From Empedobacter stercoris (GTDB lineage: Bacteria > Bacteroidota > Bacteroidia > Flavobacteriales > Weeksellaceae), in assembly GCF_965137335.1 (NCBI RefSeq), contig NZ_CBCRZD010000016.1: a stretch of DNA of 64,000 nt. One strand, given 5' to 3'. The translations under genes were made by a program, and so were the position numbers. Positions 42,346-52,044 of this stretch are shown in pieces; the first letter of the stretch is position 1; every line of letters starts with the position of its first letter. A model generated the notes under the pieces. The model made no database searches, was not told the origin of the DNA, and worked only from the letters and a program-made list of their open reading frames with translations.

Positions 42346-43785
42346 TTATTTAGTTTTTCTGTAATTTACTTTAGATCCTTCTGGGAAAGATTGAACTGTA
42401 CGGAAACCGATAAAGCTTCTTGCTGAATCTTTGTGTTCCCAATCTCTTGATGAAGTCATTAATAAATAACCGACATCTTTCCATGATCCTCCACGTACAC
42501 TTCTATTTACTTCTCCTGACATTGTAATTGAAGGATTAAGCGTTGAAGACATAGTGTAGGAAGATCTGTTATAAGGAGAACTTGTCCATTCTGCAACGTT
42601 ACCCGCCATATCGTACAGACCATATCCATTCGCTTTGAAAGTTTTAATTGGTGCTGTGTACATATATCCCGTTTTCTTACCATCGTTGATTTCTAAATAA
42701 TCACCACGTTTTGGCTTGAAATTCGCTAAATAACATCCTCTATCGTCTGTTAAGTAAGGACCTCCCCAAGGGTATGGAGCGTTTTCTAAACCTCCTTTCG
42801 CAGCGTATTCCCACTCAATTTCTGTTGGTAGACGATAGCTAATTACCTTCACTTGGCTTCCTCTTTTCTTCTTATTATTTAAAGCTGTATTGTGATATCT
42901 TGTGCGAAAATCACAGAAAGCAGTCGCCTGATTCCAATTAATTCCAACTACAGGATAATCTGCATAAGCTTTGTGCCAGAAATAATCTTGGTGCATTGGA
43001 TCATTGTACGAGTAGTTGAAATCTCTTACCCAAACTGTTGTATCTGGATAAATATTTAAACTAAATTCTTTTCTAAAATCTACGCGAAACGTTCCACGTT
43101 TTTTCGCAGCAGTAGCCTGGTCAACTGTTACATATGAATAATTTAATTTACGCGTATCGATACGTCTCTCTCCATTCATACGTTCTTCTGGTGGATAGTA
43201 AAGTCCTTCCATTACTTCTGCGTAATCTACATCTGGGTACTTATATTTATCCCACTCAAGACGTTGTTTCCAATTTAACTTTCTTGAGTCTAATGATTGA
43301 CCATCTCTACCTGTATTGCTATTTTTAAGATATTCATCGTACGGTGTTCCTTCTCCATCTTCAGATCCGGAAACATATGCAAAAGCACCTATTCCATCAC
43401 CATCTGCACCTGGATTCATTGGGTCAAACCCTAATGCTTCAGCCTTATTTGCTAAAGCGGTACGAGCGATAGAATCTTTTACATAATTCACAAAAATCTG
43501 ATACTCAGAGTTTGTAATTTCTGTATCGTCCATAAAAAAACCTGTAACAGTAACAGTTTTCACTGGAGCGTCATTTGTTTTTGTAAAATCATAATCTGTT
43601 TGTCCTAAAACAAACGATCCACTCGGAATCGGAACCATTCCTTTTGGACGAACTGGCGTCCAGGCTGAAGAGGTTTTCGAAACTATCTGTCCATCATTTC
43701 TATCACTACTCCCTCTGTTTTTCAACATTTTACATGATGATAAAGAAAGAGATAGCAACAATGCACTTACCAAAATTCTATTCAT
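42346..43785 (-). CDS. gldK: T9SS outer-membrane lipoprotein GldK
   Basis: A 479-residue lipoprotein (lipobox LSSC, Cys18) with a formylglycine-generating-enzyme/sulfatase-modifying fold: MVPIPSGSFVLGQ, FFMDDTEITNSEYQIFV, RLPTEIEWEYAAKGG, GLYDMAGNVAEWTSSPY, RSVRGGSWKDV. GldK/PorK forms the outer-membrane ring with GldN. First gene of the four-gene operon. Confidence 0.95.
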   Translation of the reverse strand: MNRILVSALLLSLSLSSCKMLKNRGSSDRNDGQIVSKTSSAWTPVRPKGMVPIPSGSFVLGQTDYDFTKTNDAPVKTVTVTGFFMDDTEITNSEYQIFVNYVKDSIARTALANKAEALGFDPMNPGADGDGIGAFAYVSGSEDGEGTPYDEYLKNSNTGRDGQSLDSRKLNWKQRLEWDKYKYPDVDYAEVMEGLYYPPEERMNGERRIDTRKLNYSYVTVDQATAAKKRGTFRVDFRKEFSLNIYPDTTVWVRDFNYSYNDPMHQDYFWHKAYADYPVVGINWNQATAFCDFRTRYHNTALNNKKKRGSQVKVISYRLPTEIEWEYAAKGGLENAPYPWGGPYLTDDRGCYLANFKPKRGDYLEINDGKKTGYMYTAPIKTFKANGYGLYDMAGNVAEWTSSPYNRSSYTMSSTLNPSITMSGEVNRSVRGGSWKDVGYLLMTSSRDWEHKDSARSFIGFRTVQSFPEGSKVNYRKTK

Positions 43786-43892
43786 TCTGCTATAGATTTA
43801 TTTTTATACAGGTTTTATACTTTTAGTTCTCAATTAATAAGGCTACAAATTAAGGCATTTTATTAATTGATTTTTACAATTATTCTTTATTT

Positions 43893-45044
43893 TTAATAAA
43901 ATTTTTTGAAATACTTCCACCATCTATTGGGTATTTCTCCATTCAAGGCTTGTTCATAATCTTTTTCTGAACACGAAATAATTTCAAATTTTCGTTCTCC
44001 ATCAATTGTGTTGTCAACTTCAATCCACAATTGATTAGTTACTTTATTTCGATAAAAAATATAATTATATCCTTCTGTAGGAACAAAAATTTTCTCAAAA
44101 TATTGTGTATCGTCAAAACTTTTTATCTCTGGGCGATGATTTTTTCCATCAATAAAATACCAAATCATCTGTGCTATAAGCAAATGATCTAATTTTTTAT
44201 AGTTCTCGATATAGTCACAAACGTAAAGTGAAGACAATTTATTGCTGAAGCCTAAATATCTTGTTAAGGCACAAATTTCGCGCGATGTAAAACCATTTGG
44301 TGTCATATTTTTTGAAGAAGAAAAATCTGAACCTTGCAAACTTGAAAGATTAAGCAAAGCGGCATGAATATCTCTTGAATAAGGTTCTATTTCTTTTAGA
44401 TTCTCTGAAATAACTCCTAAACGAACAGCTTCAAAATTTAACTGATCCAACAAATCCAATTTTTCTTGCGCTACGAAATACGTCTGAAAACCAATATTTG
44501 TATAATCTAATAAATTGAAAGGTTCGTTCGAAATAATTTTAGTTAAATAATTAGTCTCCGTTGTTTGAGCTTCATCTTTGCCTAAACGTAATTTGTGATC
44601 AATAGTTAAATAATTTATTTTATCAACAAGTTCATCATAAGCACGATATTGCTGGTATCCCAAACTTGGGTTTCCTCCCAAAATAACCACATTGTATCCA
44701 TCTCGTATCAGTCCGTTTGTAACCTCTCTAAAAACTTTTTCGGTTTCATGTTTGTCATCATAGTAATTAACATCACCAAAATCGTACAAATCTATCGACC
44801 AATTGCCCATTTGTAATTCGTACAATTGAGTTCGAATTAAGCTAAAATCTACGTCTTCAATCAAATCTTTTTGTTTCGAACGAGATTCAGTCACACCAAT
44901 TATTGCAATTTTATCATTCGTGTTTTCTGCTGTTTCAAGAACATTTTTACGAAATTTAATTGATGTACCTAACGCAAAAGAATTACAAGACTTCGCAAAA
45001 TCTTGTAATTCTTCAGAAACGGGTTTTAAAAAGTCGTTGTACAT
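43893..45044 (-). CDS. Arginase-fold protein annotated as formimidoylglutamase, with degenerate metal site
   Basis: The 383-residue protein has the general ureohydrolase layout, but the manganese-ligand motifs are eroded: the GGDHS position reads GGNPS, the DAHxD position reads IDHKLRL, and the SxDxDxxDP region reads SRDIHAALLNLSS. It may therefore lack hydrolase activity. Homologues next to topA and gldKLMN are, to my knowledge, common in Flavobacteriia. It starts on a one-base TAATG overlap with the topA stop, so the two are translationally coupled. Function unknown. Confidence 0.75.
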   Translation of the reverse strand: MYNDFLKPVSEELQDFAKSCNSFALGTSIKFRKNVLETAENTNDKIAIIGVTESRSKQKDLIEDVDFSLIRTQLYELQMGNWSIDLYDFGDVNYYDDKHETEKVFREVTNGLIRDGYNVVILGGNPSLGYQQYRAYDELVDKINYLTIDHKLRLGKDEAQTTETNYLTKIISNEPFNLLDYTNIGFQTYFVAQEKLDLLDQLNFEAVRLGVISENLKEIEPYSRDIHAALLNLSSLQGSDFSSSKNMTPNGFTSREICALTRYLGFSNKLSSLYVCDYIENYKKLDHLLIAQMIWYFIDGKNHRPEIKSFDDTQYFEKIFVPTEGYNYIFYRNKVTNQLWIEVDNTIDGERKFEIISCSEKDYEQALNGEIPNRWWKYFKKFY

Positions 45045-47578
45045 TACTTTTTAGTCGTTGGTTTTTTAGTTGTCGTTTTCTTGGCAGTTGCTTTTTTAGC
45101 TGGAGCTTTCTTTGTAGCAGTTTTCTTTACAGGTTTAGCTGCTTCTATCAATTTTTCTACCTCAGCCAAAGTCAACGCTTCTGGATTTGTTTCTTTTGGT
45201 AATTCAACTTTAATTTTTCCTTGAATTAAATTGAAACGTCCCCAACGCGCTTTTTCTAAACGAATTTCTTGTTCTGCCCATTCGCGAACAACACGCTCAG
45301 ATTCTTTGCGTTTTTTATCTTCAATCAATTCGATAATATCCGCTTGTGATAAATGATCGAAATCGTATTTTTTTGGAACATTGATAAACCATTCGTTCCA
45401 TTTGATAAATGGTCCAAAACGTCCTTTACCTTTTGTTACATCATATCCTTCGTATTGTGCAATCGGCGCATCGGCTTTTAACTTTTCTTCGATTAGTTCT
45501 ACCGCACGTTCAAATGACAAATCCATTGGATCTTCTTCTTTCGGAATCGAAATGTATTTATCATCAAACTTTACGTAAGGGCCGAAACGTCCAATATTCA
45601 CCTCAACTTCGTGCGCTTTATACTCACCCAAAGTTTTTGGTAATTCGAATAATTTTAATGCTTCTTCTAATGTAATATTATGAATCGATTGATGTTTTTG
45701 AAGACTCGCAAAACGTGGTTTTTCCTCATCCTCTGCTTCTCCTATCTGAATCATTGGTCCAAAACGCCCAATACGTGCATGTACTTTTTTACCTGAAGTT
45801 GGATCGATTCCCAACTCTCGTTCTCCTGTTGCACGATCTGCATTTTCTTGAACATCTTCTACCGTTTGATGAAATTTTGTATAAAACTCATCAATCATTT
45901 TTGTCCAATTCAATTTACCTTCTGCAATCTCATCAAAACTATTTTCAACACGAGCAGTAAAATCATAATCCAACACGTTTGTAAAATAATCTACCAAGAA
46001 ATCATTTACCACAATTCCAATATCAGTTGGGATTAATTTGCGACGATCTGCACCAAAAATTTCTTTTTGTTGTGCTTTTTTGATTTGATTATCAACTAAT
46101 GTTAACGTATTGTATATTCGTTCTTGTCCATCCAATTCACCAACTTCTACGTAACCTCTATTTTGGATTGTAGAGATTGTTGGGGCATAAGTTGAAGGTC
46201 GACCGATTCCTAATTCTTCTAATTTTTTTACCAAAGATGCTTCTGTATAACGAGCAGCAGGACGAGAAAATCGTTCCGTACCGTTAATTTCATCCGCTTT
46301 CAATTGCTCATTTACTTTTACGCTTGGCAACAATACTTTGTCATCATCCGCATCTTCGTCATCATGCGATTCTTGATAGACTTTTAAGAAACCATCAAAA
46401 ACAATCACTTCTCCTTTTGCTTGAAAAATAAAGTTGTTTTTGTTGTTATCAATATCAATGATTGTTCGCTCTAATTCGGCATTTGCCATTTGAGAAGCAA
46501 CTGTACGTTTCCAAATTAATTCGTATAGTTTACGCATCGAATCGTCTGCATTTATCGAATGATTTTCGAAATGCGTAGGACGAATTGCCTCGTGAGCTTC
46601 TTGTGCGGAAGAGTTTTTATTTTTATACTTTCTGATCTCAACATATTTGTTCCCGTAAGCAGATTCTATCTCTGCTTTAACTGCAGTTAATGCATCATCA
46701 GATAAATTCACACTATCCGTTCTCATATAGGTAATATGCCCAGATTCATACAACTGTTGCGCTACACGCATTGTTCTCGAAACAGAAAAACCTAATTTAC
46801 GAGAAGCTTCTTGTTGCAATGTAGATGTTGTGAATGGTGCTGAAGGCGTACGTTTTGCAGGTTTTTTCTGTAAATCATTTACTTTAAAATCTGCTCCAAC
46901 ACATGTTGCTAAGAAATCTTCAGCTTCTTTTAACGTTGAAAATTCTTTTGTTAAAACTGCTTTTAATGTTCTTCCTTCATTTGTTTCGAAAATTGCGATG
47001 AATTTGTATGATGAAACTGGAACAAAGTTTTGAATTTCTTTTTCGCGCTCAACAATCAATCGAACAGAAACCGATTGAACACGTCCTGCTGATAAACCTG
47101 GTTTGATTTTTTTCCATAAGATTGGTGACATCTCAAAACCAACTAATCGATCCAAAACACGACGAGCTTGTTGTGCATCTACCAAATTCTCATCAATTTC
47201 ACGTGGATTATCTACTGCACGTTGGATAGCTTTTTTCGTAATCTCATTAAAAACAATACGTTTTGTATCCTTTTTTTCTAACCCAAGAACGTGATATAAG
47301 TGCCAAGAAATAGCCTCTCCTTCACGGTCCTCATCGGATGCTAACCAAATTATTTCGGCTTTAGAAGACAATTTTTTTAGTTTACTTACAACATCCTTTT
47401 TATCAGGTGTTACTTCGTAGATTGGCTTATAATGATTCTCGATTTCGATTCCCATTCCTTTCTTTGGTAAATCGACTACGTGACCAAAACTTGACTCCAC
47501 GATAAAATCATCACCTAAAAAACCTTGAATGGTTTTAGCTTTTGCTGGGGACTCAACAATAACGAGATTTTTAGACAT
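45044..47578 (-). CDS. topA: DNA topoisomerase I
   Basis: An 844-residue type IA topoisomerase that relaxes negative supercoils. Toprim domain near residue 5 (IVESPAKAKTIQGFLG, DEDREGEAISWH), catalytic tyrosine in ITYMRTDSVNLS, and LSAGRVQSV. The C-terminus has repeats of the form GRFGPxIxxxx instead of zinc fingers (only one cysteine is seen, in TCVGADF) and ends in a Lys/Ala/Thr-rich tail (about 40 residues) that likely binds DNA. Confidence 0.96.
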   Translation of the reverse strand: MSKNLVIVESPAKAKTIQGFLGDDFIVESSFGHVVDLPKKGMGIEIENHYKPIYEVTPDKKDVVSKLKKLSSKAEIIWLASDEDREGEAISWHLYHVLGLEKKDTKRIVFNEITKKAIQRAVDNPREIDENLVDAQQARRVLDRLVGFEMSPILWKKIKPGLSAGRVQSVSVRLIVEREKEIQNFVPVSSYKFIAIFETNEGRTLKAVLTKEFSTLKEAEDFLATCVGADFKVNDLQKKPAKRTPSAPFTTSTLQQEASRKLGFSVSRTMRVAQQLYESGHITYMRTDSVNLSDDALTAVKAEIESAYGNKYVEIRKYKNKNSSAQEAHEAIRPTHFENHSINADDSMRKLYELIWKRTVASQMANAELERTIIDIDNNKNNFIFQAKGEVIVFDGFLKVYQESHDDEDADDDKVLLPSVKVNEQLKADEINGTERFSRPAARYTEASLVKKLEELGIGRPSTYAPTISTIQNRGYVEVGELDGQERIYNTLTLVDNQIKKAQQKEIFGADRRKLIPTDIGIVVNDFLVDYFTNVLDYDFTARVENSFDEIAEGKLNWTKMIDEFYTKFHQTVEDVQENADRATGERELGIDPTSGKKVHARIGRFGPMIQIGEAEDEEKPRFASLQKHQSIHNITLEEALKLFELPKTLGEYKAHEVEVNIGRFGPYVKFDDKYISIPKEEDPMDLSFERAVELIEEKLKADAPIAQYEGYDVTKGKGRFGPFIKWNEWFINVPKKYDFDHLSQADIIELIEDKKRKESERVVREWAEQEIRLEKARWGRFNLIQGKIKVELPKETNPEALTLAEVEKLIEAAKPVKKTATKKAPAKKATAKKTTTKKPTTKK

Positions 47579-47663
47579 ATTGTTTTCTTAAAAAATTTCT
47601 GCAAAATTAATAACAAAAAAATGAAGCAGCCAAAAATGATTTTCAACTGCTCCATAATTTTAT

Positions 47664-48482
47664 CTATTTCATATAAGGATTGTCCTTATAAATATCTGTT
47701 CCGATTTGTTCTATTTCTGATTGTTGATCGTCAAAACCAACCACTTCCCTATACAGTATATACATCATCACGTACACAAATGGAATTGCTGGAATAAGTC
47801 CTACACAACATAAAATAAAGCCAAGAATTATAATTGCTATTCCTAATAATAAGACAACAAAGAAACTTCCAAAGTTTTTGAAAGCTAACTTCATACTATA
47901 ATTTAAGGCTTCTTTTACATCAGCTGATGCAAAAATAATTAATGGAACTGCTAACATCCACATCGTATAAACAATAAAACCTGGAACTAAACATAACGTT
48001 AACCCAATACTACCTACAATTTGAACGACTAATGTAACAAGAAAAAGATTCAAGAACTTTCCATCTTTGTAATGAATAAAAATATCACTCAATTCTGGAT
48101 TCTTTTTATAATCATATTTATAAGCCATTGTATAAATACTATATAATACTGGATACAAAACAGCTGATAAAATATTCGTCAAGAAAATAGACACCATTGC
48201 AGAAGTGCTCGAAAAAATTTCTTGGTACATTTCCATTACAGCTTCCGGATCACCACTACTTGCAATTGCTTGAATCTCCTCTTCATCCATAGAAATAGGA
48301 AAAACAAGTCCTACCAACATATTTAAAATCCACAAAGTGATAAAATAAATTAACACCGCTAAAATCGCATAACCTGCAATTCCTTTAAAAATATCTCCCG
48401 CTTTTTCAACAACTTGACCAGCTTTTAGCTGAAAACCATTCTGAAGCTTTTCTTCTATTCGATCTTGTACTCTCTTATCCAT
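47664..48482 (-). CDS. Hypothetical multi-span membrane protein
   Basis: A 272-residue membrane protein with about six hydrophobic segments (for example AILAVLIYFITLWILNMLVG and FFVVLLLGIAIIILGFILCC) and short charged ends. It resembles loosely the DUF975/YciC-type integral proteins without a diagnostic motif. It lies upstream of topA on the same strand with an 85-bp gap that contains a weak hairpin. Role unknown. Confidence 0.75.
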   Translation of the reverse strand: MDKRVQDRIEEKLQNGFQLKAGQVVEKAGDIFKGIAGYAILAVLIYFITLWILNMLVGLVFPISMDEEEIQAIASSGDPEAVMEMYQEIFSSTSAMVSIFLTNILSAVLYPVLYSIYTMAYKYDYKKNPELSDIFIHYKDGKFLNLFLVTLVVQIVGSIGLTLCLVPGFIVYTMWMLAVPLIIFASADVKEALNYSMKLAFKNFGSFFVVLLLGIAIIILGFILCCVGLIPAIPFVYVMMYILYREVVGFDDQQSEIEQIGTDIYKDNPYMK

Positions 48483-48575
48483 ATTTTTTTTTTAAGTATT
48501 TCGTTTTCTCAAATCTACAAAATGTTAATAAAATGCAAAAGAAAAATTTACTGCCAATATGTCACATAGTTTTAT

Positions 48576-48583
48576 TATTTTTG
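48576..48583 (+). promoter_or_regulatory. Putative miaB promoter -7 element
   Basis: TATTTTTG matches TAnnTTTG 23 bp upstream of the miaB ATG; no good -33 TTG was found. Confidence 0.4.
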
Positions 48584-48606
48584 CACGATAAAATATCCAT
48601 TTTAGA

Positions 48607-50052
48607 ATGCATACAGAAGAAAAACATATAGATGAAGCAAGACAAGGAGAAGCTTTGATGACTGCTCCTACACGTAATGCTACAAAGAAATTATTCTTAG
48701 AAAGTTACGGATGTCAAATGAATTTCTCAGATAGTGAAATCGTTGCCTCTATTCTAAATAACGAAGGTTACCAAACAACACAAAAAGTTGACGAAGCAGA
48801 TTTAATCTTATTAAATACATGTTCTATTCGAGAGAAAGCAGAACAAACTGTTCGTAAACGTTTGGCAACTTTGAACGCCATCAAAAAACAAAATCCAAGT
48901 CTTAAAATTGGTGTTTTAGGTTGTATGGCAGAACGATTAAAACATAAATTTCTTGAAGAAGAACATTTAGTTGATATCGTTGTTGGACCAGATGCATACC
49001 GTGATTTACCAAATTTACTGAATGATGTAGAAGATGGTCGTGATGCAGTAAATGTACAATTATCAAAAGAAGAAACGTATGCAGAAATTTCTCCTGTTCG
49101 TTTAGGAGGAAACGGCGTAACTGCTTTCGTTACGATTACTCGTGGTTGCGATAACATGTGTACATTCTGTGTTGTTCCTTTTACTCGTGGTCGTGAACGA
49201 TCTCGTGATCCACATTCTATCTTAAATGAGTGTAAAGAATTAGCAGAAAATGGATACAAAGAAATCACACTTTTAGGTCAAAACGTCGATTCATATTTAT
49301 GGTATGGTGGAGGACCAAAAAAAGATTTCAAAAATGCAACAGACATTCAGAAAGCAACAGCAGTAGATTTTGCACAATTATTAGACATGGTTGCAACGCA
49401 ATTTCCTAACATTCGTTTACGTTTTTCTACTTCTAATCCACAAGATATGGAAGAAGGCGTATTAGAAATGATGGCGAAACATAAGAATATTTGTAAATAC
49501 ATTCACTTACCTGTTCAATCAGGTTCTACAACTGTTTTAGAACGTATGAATCGTCAACACACGCGTGAAGAGTATTTCGAATTAATTGATAAAATTCGAC
49601 GCATCGTTCCAGATTGTGCTTTATCTCATGATATGATTGCAGGTTTCTGTGGAGAAACAGAGGAAGAACATCAAGATACTTTATCGTTAATGGAATATGT
49701 GAAATATGATTTCGGTTATATGTTCGCTTATTCTGAACGTCCAGGAACACCTGCACACAAAAAAATGCCAGATGATGTTCTACCAGAAGATAAAAAACGT
49801 CGATTACAAGAAATCATCGAAATGCAACAAAAACATTCTGCTGAGCGTATGAATGCTTATGTAGGAAAAGTACATGAAGTATTAATTGAAGGAAATTCTA
49901 AACGTGACGAAAATTTCTGGTACGGACGCAATACCCAAAATGCAGTTTTAGTATTCCCTAAAGTCGAAGGAACTAAAGTTGGAGATTTTGTCAACGTAAA
50001 AGCAAATAGCTGTACAACCGCAACCTTAATTGGTGAAATGATTGAAGGATAA
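48607..50052 (+). CDS. miaB: tRNA (N6-dimethylallyladenosine-37) methylthiotransferase MiaB
   Basis: A 481-residue radical-SAM enzyme that adds a methylthio group at A37 of tRNAs reading U-starting codons. N-terminal UPF0004 domain with cysteines in ESYGCQMNFSDSE, LLNTCSIREKA and VLGCMAE; radical-SAM cluster CDNMCTFC; C-terminal TRAM domain (after about residue 410). Full length with a 26-residue leader. First in a conserved run miaB, activator, lptE, TPR, secG. Confidence 0.96.
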   Translation: MHTEEKHIDEARQGEALMTAPTRNATKKLFLESYGCQMNFSDSEIVASILNNEGYQTTQKVDEADLILLNTCSIREKAEQTVRKRLATLNAIKKQNPSLKIGVLGCMAERLKHKFLEEEHLVDIVVGPDAYRDLPNLLNDVEDGRDAVNVQLSKEETYAEISPVRLGGNGVTAFVTITRGCDNMCTFCVVPFTRGRERSRDPHSILNECKELAENGYKEITLLGQNVDSYLWYGGGPKKDFKNATDIQKATAVDFAQLLDMVATQFPNIRLRFSTSNPQDMEEGVLEMMAKHKNICKYIHLPVQSGSTTVLERMNRQHTREEYFELIDKIRRIVPDCALSHDMIAGFCGETEEEHQDTLSLMEYVKYDFGYMFAYSERPGTPAHKKMPDDVLPEDKKRRLQEIIEMQQKHSAERMNAYVGKVHEVLIEGNSKRDENFWYGRNTQNAVLVFPKVEGTKVGDFVNVKANSCTTATLIGEMIEG

Positions 50053-50238
50053 TTAATTCTTTTTAACAATCAATCTGTCAATTATATACAACAATAAAAT
50101 TCGTCAATTCGAGTGATTTTTATTAATGAAATGATTAAAAATTGTATCGAGAATAGATTTTTACCCAAAATGACGGTTTTAATAAGACAATAATTGAAAT
50201 TTGATAGATCATTTTTCAAAAACCTAAAAAAATAAAAC

Positions 50239-51510
50239 ATGGATTCTTTACAAACAATCAAACAACGTTTTGGAATCATTGGAAATAATGTAGCCTTGAA
50301 TCGCGCTTTAGAAAAAGCCGTTCAGGTTGCACCTACCGACATTTCTGTTCTTGTAATCGGAGAAAGTGGTGTTGGTAAAGAGTTTATTCCAAAAATTATT
50401 CACAATCAATCTGCTCGAAAACACAACAATTATATTGCTGTAAACTGTGGTGCAATTCCAGAAGGAACAATCGATTCTGAATTATTTGGGCATGAAAAAG
50501 GAGCATTTACTGGAGCTACTCAAACGAGAAAAGGGTACTTTGAAGTTGCTGATGGTGGAACAATTTTCTTAGATGAAGTTGGTGAATTACCTTTAGCAAC
50601 GCAAGTACGTTTGTTACGTATTTTAGAGTCTGGTGAATTTATGAAAGTTGGTTCTTCTGAATTGCAAAAAACCAATGTTCGTGTTGTTGCAGCAACCAAT
50701 GTAAAACTAAAAGAAGCAGTTGAAAAAGGAAAATTTCGAGAAGATTTATATTATCGATTAAATACTGTTCAAATTGATATTCCTGCTTTACGCGAACGCA
50801 AAGAAGATATTAATTTATTGTTTCGAAAATTCGCTTCAGATTTTGCGAATAAATATAGAATGCCACACATCGAGCTATCGCCAGAAGCTCAAAATTATAT
50901 TGCAAATTATCCTTGGCCAGGAAATGTTCGTCAATTACGAAATTTTGCTGAACAGGTTTCGGTCATAGAAAAAGAACGTGTGATTTCGTTAGAGAAAATC
51001 ATCGAATTATTACCTAATAATTCAAATATGTTAACGGTTACAAATAAATCAAAAGACGGAAGTTCTTCTGATTTTATGGAACGTGAATTATTGTTCAAGG
51101 TTTTATTGGATATGAAAAAAGATTTGAACGATTTGCGTGCATTAACTTTAGATTTGATTAAACACAAAGATGTCGATGATTTTAATGGCAACACACAAGA
51201 ATTGATTCAACGTGTTTACCAAGATCAAAGCGATACGGAAGAAGATTTTGTTCCAAATCACTATAATTTAGTTCCAACAAATTCAGCTTCAAAAGCACCT
51301 GCATATCAACAACCACAATACGATTATTCGAACGACGTGTATGATGTAAGTCCAATTGAGGAGCCAGAATCGCTTTCTTTACAAGATAATGAAAAAGAAA
51401 TGATCAAATTGGCATTAGAAAAACACAAAGGCAAACGCAAAATGGCGGCTGACGAATTAGGAATTTCTGAGCGTACATTGTACCGTAAAATCAAACAATA
51501 TCATTTGTAA
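50239..51510 (+). CDS. Sigma-54-dependent activator, receiver-less
   Basis: The 423-residue protein consists of an AAA+ domain (Walker A GESGVGKE at 41-48, the sigma-54-contacting GAFTGA loop at 88-93) and a C-terminal Fis-type helix-turn-helix (KMAADELGISERTLYRKIKQ), with no N-terminal receiver or sensing domain. The linker of about 100 residues is Gln/Ser/Pro-rich. Targets unknown. It starts the run activator-lptE-TPR-secG; lptE begins 2 bp after its stop. Confidence 0.9.
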   Translation: MDSLQTIKQRFGIIGNNVALNRALEKAVQVAPTDISVLVIGESGVGKEFIPKIIHNQSARKHNNYIAVNCGAIPEGTIDSELFGHEKGAFTGATQTRKGYFEVADGGTIFLDEVGELPLATQVRLLRILESGEFMKVGSSELQKTNVRVVAATNVKLKEAVEKGKFREDLYYRLNTVQIDIPALRERKEDINLLFRKFASDFANKYRMPHIELSPEAQNYIANYPWPGNVRQLRNFAEQVSVIEKERVISLEKIIELLPNNSNMLTVTNKSKDGSSSDFMERELLFKVLLDMKKDLNDLRALTLDLIKHKDVDDFNGNTQELIQRVYQDQSDTEEDFVPNHYNLVPTNSASKAPAYQQPQYDYSNDVYDVSPIEEPESLSLQDNEKEMIKLALEKHKGKRKMAADELGISERTLYRKIKQYHL

Positions 51511-51511
51511 T

Positions 51512-52021
51512 ATGAACAAATTAAAACAAGTTATTCTTAGCATTTTTGCTATTTTTAGTTTAACAGGTTGTATAAAATATTCGCTTTCAGGAGCTGCAAT
51601 TCAACCAGATTGGAACACAATTTACGTCGCTACTTTTCCGAATTATGCACCGCAACAAAACCCCACGTTAAGTCAAGATTTAACAATTGCTATTCAAGAT
51701 ATTTTCAGAAGTAGAACGAAATTAAAATTAAATTCGAACGAAAATTCTGATTTAATTATCGAAGGTGAAATTACGGGATATGACGTTGTTCCAGAAGCAA
51801 TTCAATCGAATGATATTGCAGCGAAAAACCGTTTGACGATTTATGTAAAAGTACGATACATCAACAATAAAGACGAATCAAAAAGCTACGACAGAACATT
51901 TTCTGCTTTCCAATTATATGACGGAAACGCAATGCTAAGTGCAGTAGAATCGTCAATTGTTCCTTTAATTATTGATGATATTCGCGACCAAGTTTTTGCG
52001 TCGATTGCGATGGATTGGTAA
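51512..52021 (+). CDS. lptE: LptE-family lipopolysaccharide assembly lipoprotein
   Basis: A 169-residue lipoprotein (lipobox LTGC) with the LptE-type pattern YSLSGAAIQPDWNTIYVATF and SRTKLKLN, expected to plug LptD at the outer membrane. It is separated by one base from the activator gene and lies 23 bp before the TPR gene. Assignment by pattern and length. Confidence 0.8.
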   Translation: MNKLKQVILSIFAIFSLTGCIKYSLSGAAIQPDWNTIYVATFPNYAPQQNPTLSQDLTIAIQDIFRSRTKLKLNSNENSDLIIEGEITGYDVVPEAIQSNDIAAKNRLTIYVKVRYINNKDESKSYDRTFSAFQLYDGNAMLSAVESSIVPLIIDDIRDQVFASIAMDW

Positions 52022-52044
52022 AAAAATAACCTTATATTTGAGCA

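Noticed and set aside
47620..47655. Terminator between the membrane protein and topA
   Set aside because: The stem (GCAG...CTGC-like) is short and loop-rich; not strong enough to claim.
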